A stretch of 51,186 nt of DNA from Nitrospiraceae bacterium (lineage in GTDB: Bacteria > Nitrospirota > Thermodesulfovibrionia > UBA6902), in NCBI GenBank assembly GCA_003599275.1, contig QZJG01000066.1:1-51186 (forward strand), given 5' to 3'. Position numbers and translations under genes: made by a program. The notes beneath the pieces were generated by a model, which was given only the letters and a program-made list of their open reading frames with translations, was not told the DNA's origin and searched no databases. This document shows positions 1 through 7,700 of the stretch, piece after piece; position 1 is the stretch's first letter; the number at the start of each line of letters is the position of its first letter.

Positions 1-252
1 TAAATATTTCCGGTGATGACCTCTTCCTTTCTTTAAGGTCGCAAAATGCGACCTTAAAGATTGATGCTCTTCTTCATTCAACTGAAACATAAAATCCGGG
101 GGAAAACGATTCAAATTACGCTTAACCTGTTCGTTCAGTCTCTTTACGGTGACGCCATAAAGATCAGCTAAATCAGTATCTAACATGACCCTGTGCGCTC
201 GGATCAGAAATATTTTTTGCTGAATTACTTCAATTGGAATTATTTCGTTCAT
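1..252 (-). CDS. ORF6N domain-containing protein, partial (C-terminus outside window)
   Basis: Eighty-four codons are visible, from ATG at 252 to the window edge without a stop. The peptide begins MNEIIPIEVIQQ and contains LADLYGV, RFPPDFMFQL and GRGHHRKYL, the usual pattern of the ORF6N domain. That is a DNA-binding domain found in phage anti-repressors and in many chromosomal orphan genes. A ribosome-binding site (AAGGGG) lies just upstream of the ATG. Codons around 34-62 contain a perfect 13-bp inverted repeat with a 3-base loop. The conserved motif probably dictates that sequence rather than a regulatory site. The target and role are unknown. It may be a relic of mobile DNA near selC. Confidence 0.8.
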   Translation of the reverse strand, partial: MNEIIPIEVIQQKIFLIRAHRVMLDTDLADLYGVTVKRLNEQVKRNLNRFPPDFMFQLNEEEHQSLRSHFATLKKGRGHHRKYL

Positions 253-315
253 GCATGTCCCCTTTGCTTTGAAGAGTTATTGATGTCTACAGCTCAAGTC
301 CCCGAACGAAGGCTC

Positions 316-343
316 ATTATAACATACAGAGGATAGCTTGGAA
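316..343 (-). promoter_or_regulatory. Possible promoter of the ORF6N gene
   Basis: On the minus strand a perfect -10 hexamer TATAAT (316-321) follows a weak -35 TTCCAA (338-343) with 16 bp between them, about 64 bp before the ORF6N start. Only the -10 box is convincing. The rest of 253-534 shows no gene. Confidence 0.3.
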
Positions 344-534
344 GCTCGCTGGCCTTAAAGAGTGAAGCAGAAATCAGGAACTGGTGCAGTGTTTCTTGCA
401 ACAGGGCTTGAGGGTGTTAAATACTGGGTGCGCTCACAAATATTATATTGCTCCTTTTTTCTTCCGTAATTCTTTAATCACCTTTATCAAACTGGACCAG
501 TGAAAAATAAGGAACGAGGCAGACCTGACAACTA

Positions 535-563
535 TTGGACAATTACCGCGATTTTGCTACAAT
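535..563 (+). promoter_or_regulatory. Promoter of selC
   Basis: TTGGAC (535-540) and TACAAT (558-563) are separated by 17 bp, a good sigma-70-type match. They lie about 47 bp before the mature 5' end of the tRNA-Sec gene. A small hairpin ATGCC-ACAA-GGCAT lies in the leader. Confidence 0.6.
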
Positions 564-609
564 AGTCGGGAGCAATGCCACAAGGCATGATCTTTTTAAT
601 ATCCGTTAT

Positions 610-707
610 GGGAGTGTATAGGGCTCTGGTGTCCCTCCCGGACTTCAAATCCGGTGTTGCTTGCCACAAGTGAGCAGGGTGGGTTCGATTCCCACACGCT
701 CCCGCCA
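610..707 (+). tRNA. selC: tRNA-Sec (UCA anticodon)
   Basis: The gene folds as a selenocysteine tRNA. The acceptor stem has 8 bp (GGGAGTGT 610-617 with ACGCTCCC 696-703, one G-T pair). The anticodon loop reads CTTCAAA with anticodon TCA on a CCGGA stem. The variable arm is long, about 7 bp (TGCTTGC with its partner ending at GAGCA). The T arm is GTGGG-TTCGATT-CCCAC (679-695), followed by discriminator G and an encoded CCA (705-707). It decodes UGA as selenocysteine, so the organism probably makes selenoproteins. No selA, selB or selD is seen in this window. Its 3' part is duplicated at 4793-4819 as an island border. Confidence 0.96.
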
Positions 708-750
708 ATAATTTAAGAGTGTATGGTCAATGCTTGTTCTCCGGCTCGAA
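681..750 (+). repeat. Left direct repeat (attL-like), selC 3' end
   Basis: These 70 bp match 4793-4862 with a single mismatch (710 versus 4822). The repeat begins in the T arm of selC, covers the tRNA 3' end and continues 43 bp further. It includes the last codons (…FEPENKH-stop) of the radical SAM gene, whose intact copy sits at the right repeat. At this left copy the radical SAM reading frame is only a remnant. Confidence 0.92.
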
Positions 751-1143
751 ACCACTGCAGACATTTCAGCGCGCATTAAATATTCCCGCCGTGCAATTAA
801 CAAATAGGGGTGACAGTTACAGGCTGTTATCAAATGACAGCAATAAGATCCTTATAGCTCCCGCATATCAGTGGCTTTCACAATTGCCATGAAGATCAGA
901 TCTCTCCCTACTGACGCGAATAAAGAATAAGATTGCTTTAATAGTGATGAGGATATAAATTTAAGAATATGAAAAATTCTTATACGACATTTCATCGCTC
1001 CCAATGAAGAAAAGAGAATTTTGAAAAATATAATGTTATTGAAGGTTGATACCGGGCTGTTTTCAAAAGAAAAAGGGCTGAAAATAAATTTAACCCGAAA
1101 TGAATATTAATACATCCCAAACATCCCGCCTCAGGAGTGATGA
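751..1143. other. Gene-free left part of the island
   Basis: There is no open reading frame with recognisable coding character in this AT-rich stretch. The only structure seen is a small hairpin at 962-982 (TAAGAAT / ATTCTTA). Confidence 0.6.
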
Positions 1144-1983
1144 ATGAAAATAATATTCGTTACAGATTTACACGGCGCTGAATGGAAATATGACCGGCTT
1201 TTCTCAGCAGCACGTGATTTGAAGGCAGATATTGTTATAAATGCCGGGGATATGCTTCCAAAGCATGGTGACCTTTTTCAGCAGGGGGAATTCATCAGTT
1301 CTTTCTTGAGAGATCATTTCTCACGCTTTGATTCCGCCGGGATATATTATCTTTCTTACCTGGGCAATGATGACCTTATGATTTTCGACAAAGTTTTTGA
1401 GGAAACCTGCAACCAGTTTTCTTATATTATTCCGTTGGCACAGAGAATATTTGTGCTCGACGGATATGAATTTATCGGGATGAACTGGGTAGTCGACTAT
1501 CCGTTCCGCCTCAAAGACAGATGCAGAATGGATACGAAAGACTATGTGTTTCAGAAGCAGTTCGGTACCGGATTATTATCAACGGCCGAAGGCTGGAAAG
1601 ATCTGGATGACTGGTTTGCATATGCTCATTCACTGCCTACCATTGAGGAAGAGTTAATAAAGTTGCCTCATCCTGAAAATACACAAAACAGTATTTATGT
1701 AATCCATATGCCCCCGTCCGGGTCAGGCCTCGATAAATGCTATAACGGCTCAGAAGTTGGTTCGAAGGCAATTTATGAGTTCATCATGAAGCATCAGCCG
1801 AAACTGACACTGCATGGACACATACATGAGTCTCCTGTAATGACCGGAAAATGGTACGCAAAGAATGGTAAAACAATTTGCATCCAGCCCGGACAGCTTG
1901 ATGATTTTACATATGTCACAATTGATCTGGATGCAATGGAATTTGACAGGTTCAGGGAAAAATACAGGGAAATATTAACTTAA
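1144..1983 (+). CDS. Calcineurin-like metallophosphoesterase
   Basis: This 279-residue protein has the ordered metal-binding motifs of the calcineurin-like phosphoesterase superfamily: D8-x-H10 (TDLHG), GDM with D36, GNDD at 74-77, His188 and HGHIH at 224-228. Such enzymes use two metal ions to hydrolyse phosphomono- or phosphodiesters. The substrate cannot be told from sequence. There is no signal peptide, so it is probably cytoplasmic. A GGAG ribosome-binding site precedes the ATG at a good distance. It is the first gene inside the selC island and stands alone, with the next gene converging on it. Domain assignment is secure and function is open. Confidence 0.85.
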   Translation: MKIIFVTDLHGAEWKYDRLFSAARDLKADIVINAGDMLPKHGDLFQQGEFISSFLRDHFSRFDSAGIYYLSYLGNDDLMIFDKVFEETCNQFSYIIPLAQRIFVLDGYEFIGMNWVVDYPFRLKDRCRMDTKDYVFQKQFGTGLLSTAEGWKDLDDWFAYAHSLPTIEEELIKLPHPENTQNSIYVIHMPPSGSGLDKCYNGSEVGSKAIYEFIMKHQPKLTLHGHIHESPVMTGKWYAKNGKTICIQPGQLDDFTYVTIDLDAMEFDRFREKYREILT

Positions 1984-2041
1984 TGTCATCACGCCACTTC
2001 GTCAGAAGACATGTCTATACTTTCTCAGATTTTCTGTTTGA

Positions 2042-2605
2042 TCATTCGAACGTATCCCGTTCGTTTTTCTCCTTTTGTCTTGCTGTCAAAAATCTCTTTA
2101 TCGCATCAAGAGGATCTTTAGCTCTCTTCAGATATTCCCCATCAAAAAGGAAAGCGATATCGTCTATTCCTGCCTTTTTGCCTTTTTTCTTGTCATGACG
2201 TCCTTGTTCAAACCACTCGACCACATTCCGCATGAACCTGAGCATACATTCATTTTCTCTAACATTCTTATCGTAATTCTTATATAAGTCGTGATACCAT
2301 AGAAGCAGTTTCTCCAAATTCATGTCATTAAGCATATGCCGGGCTTCTATCAACGAATCAGCCACTCCAACGAGAATGCCCCTGAATACGGCGATATAGA
2401 CATACTGCCCAGTAAATTCCGAACACTTATTGCAAAATAAATTTTCTTTAACAACTCTGATTTCCTCTGCATGCGAGACACAATCCGTCATATGAAAATT
2501 CGCGAGGGTCTGCTCAAATGCCTTTGTCTGCGTAGAGCCTATTCTTGTCCTGCATTTCGGACAATAATAAGGTTTAGCAAAATAAATTGTGTCAAACATT
2601 CCCAT
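2042..2605 (-). CDS. Hypothetical protein with two CxxC pairs
   Basis: I do not recognise a named family. The 187-residue product starts MGMFDTIYF and carries CPKC near residue 15 and CNKC near residue 60, which suggests one treble-clef or zinc-ribbon-like site at the N-terminus. The C-terminal part is charged and rich in Lys and Glu. I chose the ATG at 2605 because AAAGGAG lies 8 bases upstream. An upstream in-frame ATG at 2656 would add 17 residues without a ribosome site. It converges with the metallophosphoesterase inside the island. Confidence 0.6.
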   Translation of the reverse strand: MGMFDTIYFAKPYYCPKCRTRIGSTQTKAFEQTLANFHMTDCVSHAEEIRVVKENLFCNKCSEFTGQYVYIAVFRGILVGVADSLIEARHMLNDMNLEKLLLWYHDLYKNYDKNVRENECMLRFMRNVVEWFEQGRHDKKKGKKAGIDDIAFLFDGEYLKRAKDPLDAIKRFLTARQKEKNERDTFE

Positions 2606-2822
2606 GCTATTTGCTCCTTTCAGACTTTCCCCGAAATAGAGAAATATTTCTCTCAATAATTTCCTGTGGAAATATTTCTTTCACAGCCGCCCCTCCTGTT
2701 CAAAATAACTTGAGCCCGTTTCGACTGGTGAGAATATTATTGCCAATGAAATCATTATTTGCAAGGCGAAAATAAGCAGTGATAATTTAAAAAAATGTCT
2801 TCCTCCCTGAATAAATTTCTCA

Positions 2823-2921
2823 TCATGCAAATATCTCGATTTCCTGAAGAGGGGCATTATTTTTAAACTCCTCCAGAGCAAGTTGAAGGATTTCGTTTTC
2901 AATAGGTTTAGTTGTTATCAT
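2823..2921 (-). pseudogene. Truncated small gene, antitoxin-like N-terminus
   Basis: An ATG at 2921 opens a 32-residue frame (MITTKPIENEIL…) that ends in two consecutive TGA codons. It resembles the first helix of proteins annotated as AbiEi-type antitoxins or small regulators (…ILQLALEEFKNNAPL…). The rest of such a protein is absent, so I read it as a broken gene. The palindromes upstream would fit a former autoregulated antitoxin. Identity is tentative. Confidence 0.3.
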
Positions 2922-2933
2922 AATATTTCTTTA

Positions 2934-2968
2934 TGTTCATAAAAAGTTATAGTTCATTAATAATGAAC
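2934..2968. promoter_or_regulatory. Palindromic operator-like cluster
   Basis: A perfect 8+1+8 palindrome GTTCATTA-A-TAATGAAC spans 2952-2968, with another half-site TGTTCAT at 2934-2940. It lies directly upstream of the truncated gene at 2823-2921, as expected for the operator of a small self-regulating system. It also marks the point where the helicase fragment ends. Confidence 0.45.
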
Positions 2969-2982
2969 ATATCAAATATGTG

Positions 2983-3212
2983 AACGGCGGGGTTCCACCA
3001 GGGATTCAGGTGAAATACATATGACGCCCTTGTAAGATTGAGTCCCTGTCCTCCGACCTTGAGGACTGAGAAGGAATACGGAAGGGGCCTTCACTGCTCT
3101 GAAACTGTTCAATCAGTTTTTTCCTCTTTCCAACCTGGGCTGAGCCGTCAAGACGCAAATATCCGATGTTATGCTTTTGCAGGTCCTTCTCAATCAGGTC
3201 CAGGAAAGAGGG
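2983..3212 (-). pseudogene. SNF2-family helicase fragment, frameshifted
   Basis: Reading leftward from 3212, one frame gives SFLDLIEKDLQKHNIGY, LRLDGSAQVGKRKKL and [11 protein letters not shown]. After a frame change the sequence continues [19 protein letters not shown] and PWWNPAV. These are successive motifs IV-VI of the SNF2/Rad54 C-terminal helicase domain. The front of the gene is missing, there is a frameshift in the middle, and the match stops at about 2983 next to the palindrome. The final helicase motif (usually DRAHRIGQ) is absent. It is a dead remnant of a defence or remodelling ATPase gene. Confidence 0.8.
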
Positions 3213-3233
3213 CGGTTTGGGGCACAAATACGC

Positions 3234-3262
3234 TTGCTTTCAATAAATTATTATAGTATACT
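3234..3262 (+). promoter_or_regulatory. Promoter of the DUF4143 ATPase gene
   Basis: TTGCTT (3234-3239) and TATACT (3257-3262) are separated by 17 bp. The predicted transcription start falls within the inverted repeat that follows. Confidence 0.45.
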
Positions 3263-3288
3263 CGAAATTATCTAAAGAATATTTCGAG
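3261..3288 (+). promoter_or_regulatory. Inverted repeat over start site and ribosome site
   Basis: CTCGAAAT (3261-3268) and ATTTCGAG (3281-3288) form a perfect 8-bp inverted repeat with a 12-base spacer. It overlaps the -10 box and the GAGAGG ribosome-binding site (3286-3291) of the next gene. It could be an operator, or an RNA hairpin that masks translation. Confidence 0.4.
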
Positions 3289-3300
3289 AGGTATAGCGTT

Positions 3301-4704
3301 TTGGATGAAAGGCTTTTCTATAGTTATAATGCATGGAGAGGCGGGGCGTTTGCTCTGCCCGGTGACACTGTAGATCGTGACATCCATGATAAGGCCCTAT
3401 GTTTCGTCAGGGAAAAGGAGATACTTTCACTCCTTGGCTTGAGACAGACCGGCAAAAGCACCCTTGCATTCCAGCTCATTCACGACCTGCTTGAAGAAGG
3501 TGTCAGGCCGGAGAGGATATTCTATTTTACCTTCGATGACCTTTCTCTCAGGCAGGAGCTTTCCGCGTCTTTCGGCAGTTTTCTGAAGATAGTGGAAAGA
3601 TTCTTGGGTGAAGAGATTCAACAGCGGAAAACAATTATATATATTTTTATTGATGAGGTCCAGAAGCTTTCCGGTTTTATCGAATATATAAAGTCTCTGT
3701 ATGATTTAAGGCTTCCGGTCAAATGGATACTTACCGGATCGTCTTCACTTGAATTAAAGGACCAGATAAAAGAAAGCCTTGCCGGCAGGGTCTTGTTATT
3801 GTCCGTTTCTCCTTTTTCAGAGGCCGAGATATTCAAGGGCCATGGACTTACCCCTCCGGACAAGAAAAATATATGGCGCTTTATTTTCGGAGAAACAACA
3901 CCTGATAAAAAAGCGTTTAAAAAATATCAGGCCGGAATAATGCCCTTCAAACAAAGAATACAGAAACTCTTTGATGAGTACATGGTCTCCGGAGGGTTGC
4001 CGGCAGTCGCTCTCAGCAAAGATGCGGACAAGAAACAGTTGCTCCTTAAAAGCTACAGGGAAACATATCTTGATCAGGACATCAGAAATCTGGTAAAGGA
4101 AGACAAGCTCTGGGTCTATCAAAAGGTTATGGAACTGCTGGCCTCAAGGACGGGAGACCTTCTCAACTACTCAAATATCGCATCTCATCTTGAAGTAACC
4201 GTAGATACCATAAAGAGATATTCCATGCTGCTTGAAAAAACATTTATTATCAAAAATCTGACAACATATTCAAAAAATATAAGGAGCGAGATACTCAAGA
4301 CTCCGAAGGTGTATTTTACAGATCTCGGCATCAGAAACAGCCTGCTTGGTTTAAACAGTATTTCCCAGATAGAAAAACTCGGGCAATACGGCATCATTTT
4401 CGAAAATGCAATTGTAGAGAAACTGAATACGATTGCGCCTTTCATGGGACATGAGGCAAGACTGCACTATTGGAGGACGAAGACAAAAGAAGAAGTCGAT
4501 ATCATTGTATATACGCCGGAGAGGCTCCTGCCGATAGAAATAAAAAGCGATAAAAAGATACAGACAAAACATTTAAAAGGGATCAGGAGTTTTCTTGCAA
4601 AGGAGAAAGAAAAGACCGGAGTGCTTGTCGGGCGGTTCGAGGATGCAGATATAATTGAAGAAGATAATATCCGGATTTATATGTTGCCTTACTGGATGAT
4701 TTGA
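3301..4704 (+). CDS. AAA-family ATPase with DUF4143 domain
   Basis: This 467-residue protein has Walker A GLRQTGKST (46-54), Walker B IYIFIDE (113-119), a sensor-like LTGSSS (144-149) and a C-terminal half with EEVDIIV…IEIKS. The last motif is the PD-(D/E)xK-like pattern of DUF4143 proteins. The family is common in accessory DNA and its cellular role is mostly unknown; some members resemble archaeal ATPases linked to DNA processing. Translation appears to start at TTG 3301, 9 bases after GAGAGG, since no in-frame ATG fits. It is the only intact large gene of the island's right half and has its own promoter. Confidence 0.85.
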   Translation: MDERLFYSYNAWRGGAFALPGDTVDRDIHDKALCFVREKEILSLLGLRQTGKSTLAFQLIHDLLEEGVRPERIFYFTFDDLSLRQELSASFGSFLKIVERFLGEEIQQRKTIIYIFIDEVQKLSGFIEYIKSLYDLRLPVKWILTGSSSLELKDQIKESLAGRVLLLSVSPFSEAEIFKGHGLTPPDKKNIWRFIFGETTPDKKAFKKYQAGIMPFKQRIQKLFDEYMVSGGLPAVALSKDADKKQLLLKSYRETYLDQDIRNLVKEDKLWVYQKVMELLASRTGDLLNYSNIASHLEVTVDTIKRYSMLLEKTFIIKNLTTYSKNIRSEILKTPKVYFTDLGIRNSLLGLNSISQIEKLGQYGIIFENAIVEKLNTIAPFMGHEARLHYWRTKTKEEVDIIVYTPERLLPIEIKSDKKIQTKHLKGIRSFLAKEKEKTGVLVGRFEDADIIEEDNIRIYMLPYWMI

Positions 4705-4792
4705 ATTGAAAACAATGTGAAGCTAAAAATCAAAATAGTCAGTAAACAGTCAGTAACCGGTCTAAAAACCCTTTAAAATCAAGAGGGAAGCA

Positions 4793-4862
4793 GGGTTCGA
4801 TTCCCACACGCTCCCGCCAATGATTTAAGAGTGTATGGTCAATGCTTGTTCTCCGGCTCGAA
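4793..4862 (+). repeat. Right direct repeat (attR-like)
   Basis: This is the second copy of the 70-bp repeat described at 681-750. It carries only the T-arm and acceptor 3' half of tRNA-Sec, so it is not a functional tRNA. It then runs into the true 3' end of the minus-strand radical SAM gene that terminates at 4839. Confidence 0.92.
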
Positions 4863-6272
4863 GTCCTTTCTGATCTTCAGGAATGCAGGGAGGTTTTTTA
4901 TCATCCTGTAAGTACTGTGAGGTGATTTAAACATAAGAGGCCCGAACTTCCGGACCCAGTTTTTGCTCGTGTAGAACCTTTTTATGAATTGTTTATAAAG
5001 CTCTTCAAGTCTCTCTTTTGATTCAATCCCTTTGGGGACAAAGACGAAATTCAGACAGTTCATCAACTCCCATTCTTCATTAAAAACACCCTCTTCATGA
5101 ATGGTCTTATATATGGGCGCGCCGGGGAAGGGGGTGAATTTTGTCATGTTCATGTCATCAAGCTCCAACTCCGCGATAAAATCAGACGTAGTTTTTATGG
5201 TGGCCTCCGTCTCGCCCGGCAGTCCCATAATAAAAAGGCCTTTTACCCTGAGTCCGTTTCTCTGGATCTGCTTTACTGTTTTTTTCATCTCGCCTAAATC
5301 CACATTCGATTTGTGCCTGCTGAGCATTTCCTGGTCGCCTGACTCAATGCCCATGCTTACCATCCAGCAGCCGGAGGCCTTGAGCATCTTCAACAGGTCA
5401 TCATCAATGTGTCCCAGCCTTACCGCGCAATTAAATGTCATGTGCAGGGGCTTGGCCTGCAATAAACGGCAAAATTCCTCAATCCGCTTTCGATGGAACG
5501 TGAACAAATCGTCATAGAAGAAGACATGCCTTATGTTAAATTCTTTTTTGAGGAACGCCATATGTTCATACAGATATCCGGCGGAGTTGAAGCGGAAACT
5601 CCTGCGAAAAACAGACCGGTCGCAATATGAGCACTGGTAAGGGCAGCCTCTGCTGGAGATGATCGTAGCGCAGGGGGCATGGGGGTAGTTATAAAGCGGC
5701 GGATGATATGCGCCGGGAAAGCCCTCAAGTTTATTGAAGGCGGGAAATGGGAGGTCATCAAGCTCACATAAATCAGTCCGAAGTCCATTCGATTGTATTT
5801 CAGTCCCATTGCGGAAGATCAACCCCTGTATATTCTCAGGCTTAACGCCCATTGCAAGCTCCGACATGGCTTTTTCTCCCTCGCCTATTATCAGAAAATC
5901 TATGGCAGGAAAGGATGCAAGGATGTTCTCTCTCAGCGCTGAGACGTGAACGCCTCCAAAGACAATCCCGGTATCCGGAGAAATTCTTTTGATCTCCTCT
6001 GCCTGCCTGTACGCATCGGGGAAACTGGAGGTGGTTGCGGTAAACCCCACAAGCGACGGCCTGAAGTCGCGGACACGATTCATTGTTTCATCTGTTCCTG
6101 CCAGCCTGGCCGGGGCGTTACAATTGAGGACATCCACTTCAATCCCCTGCTTCATTAGAAACGTCATTATGGACAGTATGCCGATAGGCGCGCTGCGGTT
6201 GGCCATGAGGATCTTGTCTTTGCTGCCCTCAACCCAGTTTGATCCGAATGGATGGATAAACAGTATTCTCAT
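4839..6272 (-). CDS. Cobalamin-binding-type radical SAM protein
   Basis: The 477-residue protein has a Rossmann-like N-terminus of the B12-binding type (residues 1-150, with VGFTATT, VFGGVHVSA and IGEGE). A radical SAM core follows with CxxxCxxC at C210, C214 and C217 (CPYQCSYC), plus a C-terminal extension. This architecture (BchE-like) is used for C-methylation, cyclisation and other rearrangements of unactivated carbons. The DxHxxG cobalamin motif is not obvious, so cofactor binding is inferred from fold order. The ATG overlaps the end of the upstream ligase by 4 bases, implying coupling. It is the last gene of the cluster and its final codons lie in the selC island repeat. Confidence 0.85.
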   Translation of the reverse strand: MRILFIHPFGSNWVEGSKDKILMANRSAPIGILSIMTFLMKQGIEVDVLNCNAPARLAGTDETMNRVRDFRPSLVGFTATTSSFPDAYRQAEEIKRISPDTGIVFGGVHVSALRENILASFPAIDFLIIGEGEKAMSELAMGVKPENIQGLIFRNGTEIQSNGLRTDLCELDDLPFPAFNKLEGFPGAYHPPLYNYPHAPCATIISSRGCPYQCSYCDRSVFRRSFRFNSAGYLYEHMAFLKKEFNIRHVFFYDDLFTFHRKRIEEFCRLLQAKPLHMTFNCAVRLGHIDDDLLKMLKASGCWMVSMGIESGDQEMLSRHKSNVDLGEMKKTVKQIQRNGLRVKGLFIMGLPGETEATIKTTSDFIAELELDDMNMTKFTPFPGAPIYKTIHEEGVFNEEWELMNCLNFVFVPKGIESKERLEELYKQFIKRFYTSKNWVRKFGPLMFKSPHSTYRMIKNLPAFLKIRKDFEPENKH

Positions 6273-7699
6273 CTCTTTATCTTGCCGCTTGGCGTCCTGC
6301 GAATCTCATTAACTATCTCAAAACCCTTGGGCACCTTGTACTGCGCCAGCTTCCGGTAGCAGTATTTGCGCAAACTGTCCGGCAATGAAGACCTGTCAAC
6401 GCCGTCCCGCGGGACAATCTTTGCCATCGGCAGTTGACCGTATCCAGGATGGGGCTCGCCGTACACAAGAGATGCCTTCACGCCGGGGAATTGATTTATA
6501 ACGGCCTCGACTTCATATGGGAAAACTTTCATGCCTGCGAAATTGATTACATCTTTTCCGCGTCCCGTTATTGTTAAAAAACCGTCTTCGTCGATTTTAC
6601 CGAGGTCTCCTGTGTTGAACCAGCCGTCCTTGAGGATGCTGTTCCTTCCCTGCCACGGTGAAAAATATGCGTCCAGCATACCTTTGCCCCGAATATGTAT
6701 AAGGCCGACTCCGTCTTCATCTTTGTTGACAACCCCCACTTCATAGTCAGGCAATGCCCTTCCAACAGAGCTCCTCCTGTTTTTATCGGGGGACAGATTT
6801 ATAAAAGGCAGTCCGGCTTCAATTACCCCGTATGCCTCGCTTAATTCGAGACCGAATTTTGAATTGAATCCATCAGCAATGTTTTCAGGAAGTTTCATTG
6901 CCGTTGAAATTGCCAGCCGGATATTCTGAAATGATCCCGGTGACAGTGAATCCATGTGAGTCAGTAAATTATAATGAAAAGGTGACGCATAAATAAAAGT
7001 GCCTTTATGTTTCGTTATTCCCTCGATTAAGGCTTCGGGGAAAGGACTGCTGCAGAGCACAATTGTTGCCGCCCGGCGGAGGAAAAGAAGGATGGTCACC
7101 ACAAAATGAAAGCTCATGGAGAGGACCCACAGGACCGTGTCGTTGTGTGTAATGTTAAGCCCTTTGTCCGCGGCATCGGTCCTTTCAATGATTGATTCAT
7201 GCGACAGGACCACGCCTTTGCTCTCACCGGTTGTTCCCGAGCTGAACCTAATAAAAGCAGGATTGAGCTTATAATATTCACTGTCCGGCCGCCTTTTGTT
7301 TTCCCTGTCTTTGAAATAAAATTCCCTCCCCGATATACCGGTTGACTGCATGATACATGCATCATTGCAATCGTATGCGTCTTTTTCGAAAACAAGAAAG
7401 TCCACCATAATACTGTCGAGGATATTATTGACTTCAGTCTCAGTGTGCTCTGTCGCGACCGGGACGATTACCGCTGAAAGAGACAAGACAGCCAGGCTGA
7501 CCGTTATGTAATCGATACTGTCGCTGCAGAGAAGGCCTACCCGGTGAAACGGGGAGACCCCCTTTTCCTTCAACGAGGAGGCAACCGCTTCGGAGGACAA
7601 AATCAACTGCCGATAGGTAATGTTGCGATCACCCTCGATGATCGCAATTTTGTCCGCAAACCCGTCTGTCTCCTGTTTTATGGTTTCAAAGATATTCAT
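6269..7699 (-). CDS. Adenylate-forming acyl/aryl-CoA (ACP) ligase
   Basis: The 476-residue protein belongs to the ANL superfamily. It has the phosphate loop SSGTTGESKGV (153-163), GWFNTGDLG, a GRGKDVINFAG hinge region and the catalytic lysine near the end in TPSGKIKR. It activates a carboxylic acid as the adenylate and transfers it to CoA or an ACP pantetheine. In aryl polyene-type clusters such a ligase loads the starter acid. The specificity pocket cannot be read with confidence. It lies 1 base after the radical SAM gene at 7701 and overlaps the next by 4 bases. A second, PaaK-like ligase is encoded at 29422. Confidence 0.9.
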   Translation of the reverse strand: MNIFETIKQETDGFADKIAIIEGDRNITYRQLILSSEAVASSLKEKGVSPFHRVGLLCSDSIDYITVSLAVLSLSAVIVPVATEHTETEVNNILDSIMVDFLVFEKDAYDCNDACIMQSTGISGREFYFKDRENKRRPDSEYYKLNPAFIRFSSGTTGESKGVVLSHESIIERTDAADKGLNITHNDTVLWVLSMSFHFVVTILLFLRRAATIVLCSSPFPEALIEGITKHKGTFIYASPFHYNLLTHMDSLSPGSFQNIRLAISTAMKLPENIADGFNSKFGLELSEAYGVIEAGLPFINLSPDKNRRSSVGRALPDYEVGVVNKDEDGVGLIHIRGKGMLDAYFSPWQGRNSILKDGWFNTGDLGKIDEDGFLTITGRGKDVINFAGMKVFPYEVEAVINQFPGVKASLVYGEPHPGYGQLPMAKIVPRDGVDRSSLPDSLRKYCYRKLAQYKVPKGFEIVNEIRRTPSGKIKR

Positions 7700-7700
7700 G

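Larger units (their letters stand above)
751..4792. mobile_element. Degraded genomic island inserted at selC
   Basis: About 4.0 kb lies between the two 70-bp repeats. It holds a metallophosphoesterase, a CxxC-motif protein, a truncated small gene, a broken SNF2-type helicase fragment and a DUF4143 ATPase. The 3' ends of tRNA genes, selC included, are classic integration targets. No integrase, transposase or recombination directionality factor is visible, so the element appears defunct or mobilised in trans. The cargo is typical of accessory or defence-type DNA and unrelated to the lipid cluster on its right. Confidence 0.7.

Noticed and set aside
37..65. Perfect 13-bp inverted repeat as an operator
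   Set aside because: It lies within conserved codons of the ORF6N domain and is likely a by-product of the protein motif.
645..833. Open frame antisense to selC
   Set aside because: It overlaps the tRNA gene and its border repeat, has no ribosome-binding site and resembles no protein.
4793..4819. A second tRNA-Sec gene
   Set aside because: Only the T-arm and 3' acceptor strand are present; the 5' half is missing, so it is an attachment-site copy.
5101..5517. Long plus-strand frames opposite the cluster genes (for example here and at 18030-18854)
   Set aside because: They are shadows of the minus-strand coding sequence, with no ribosome sites and low-complexity composition.
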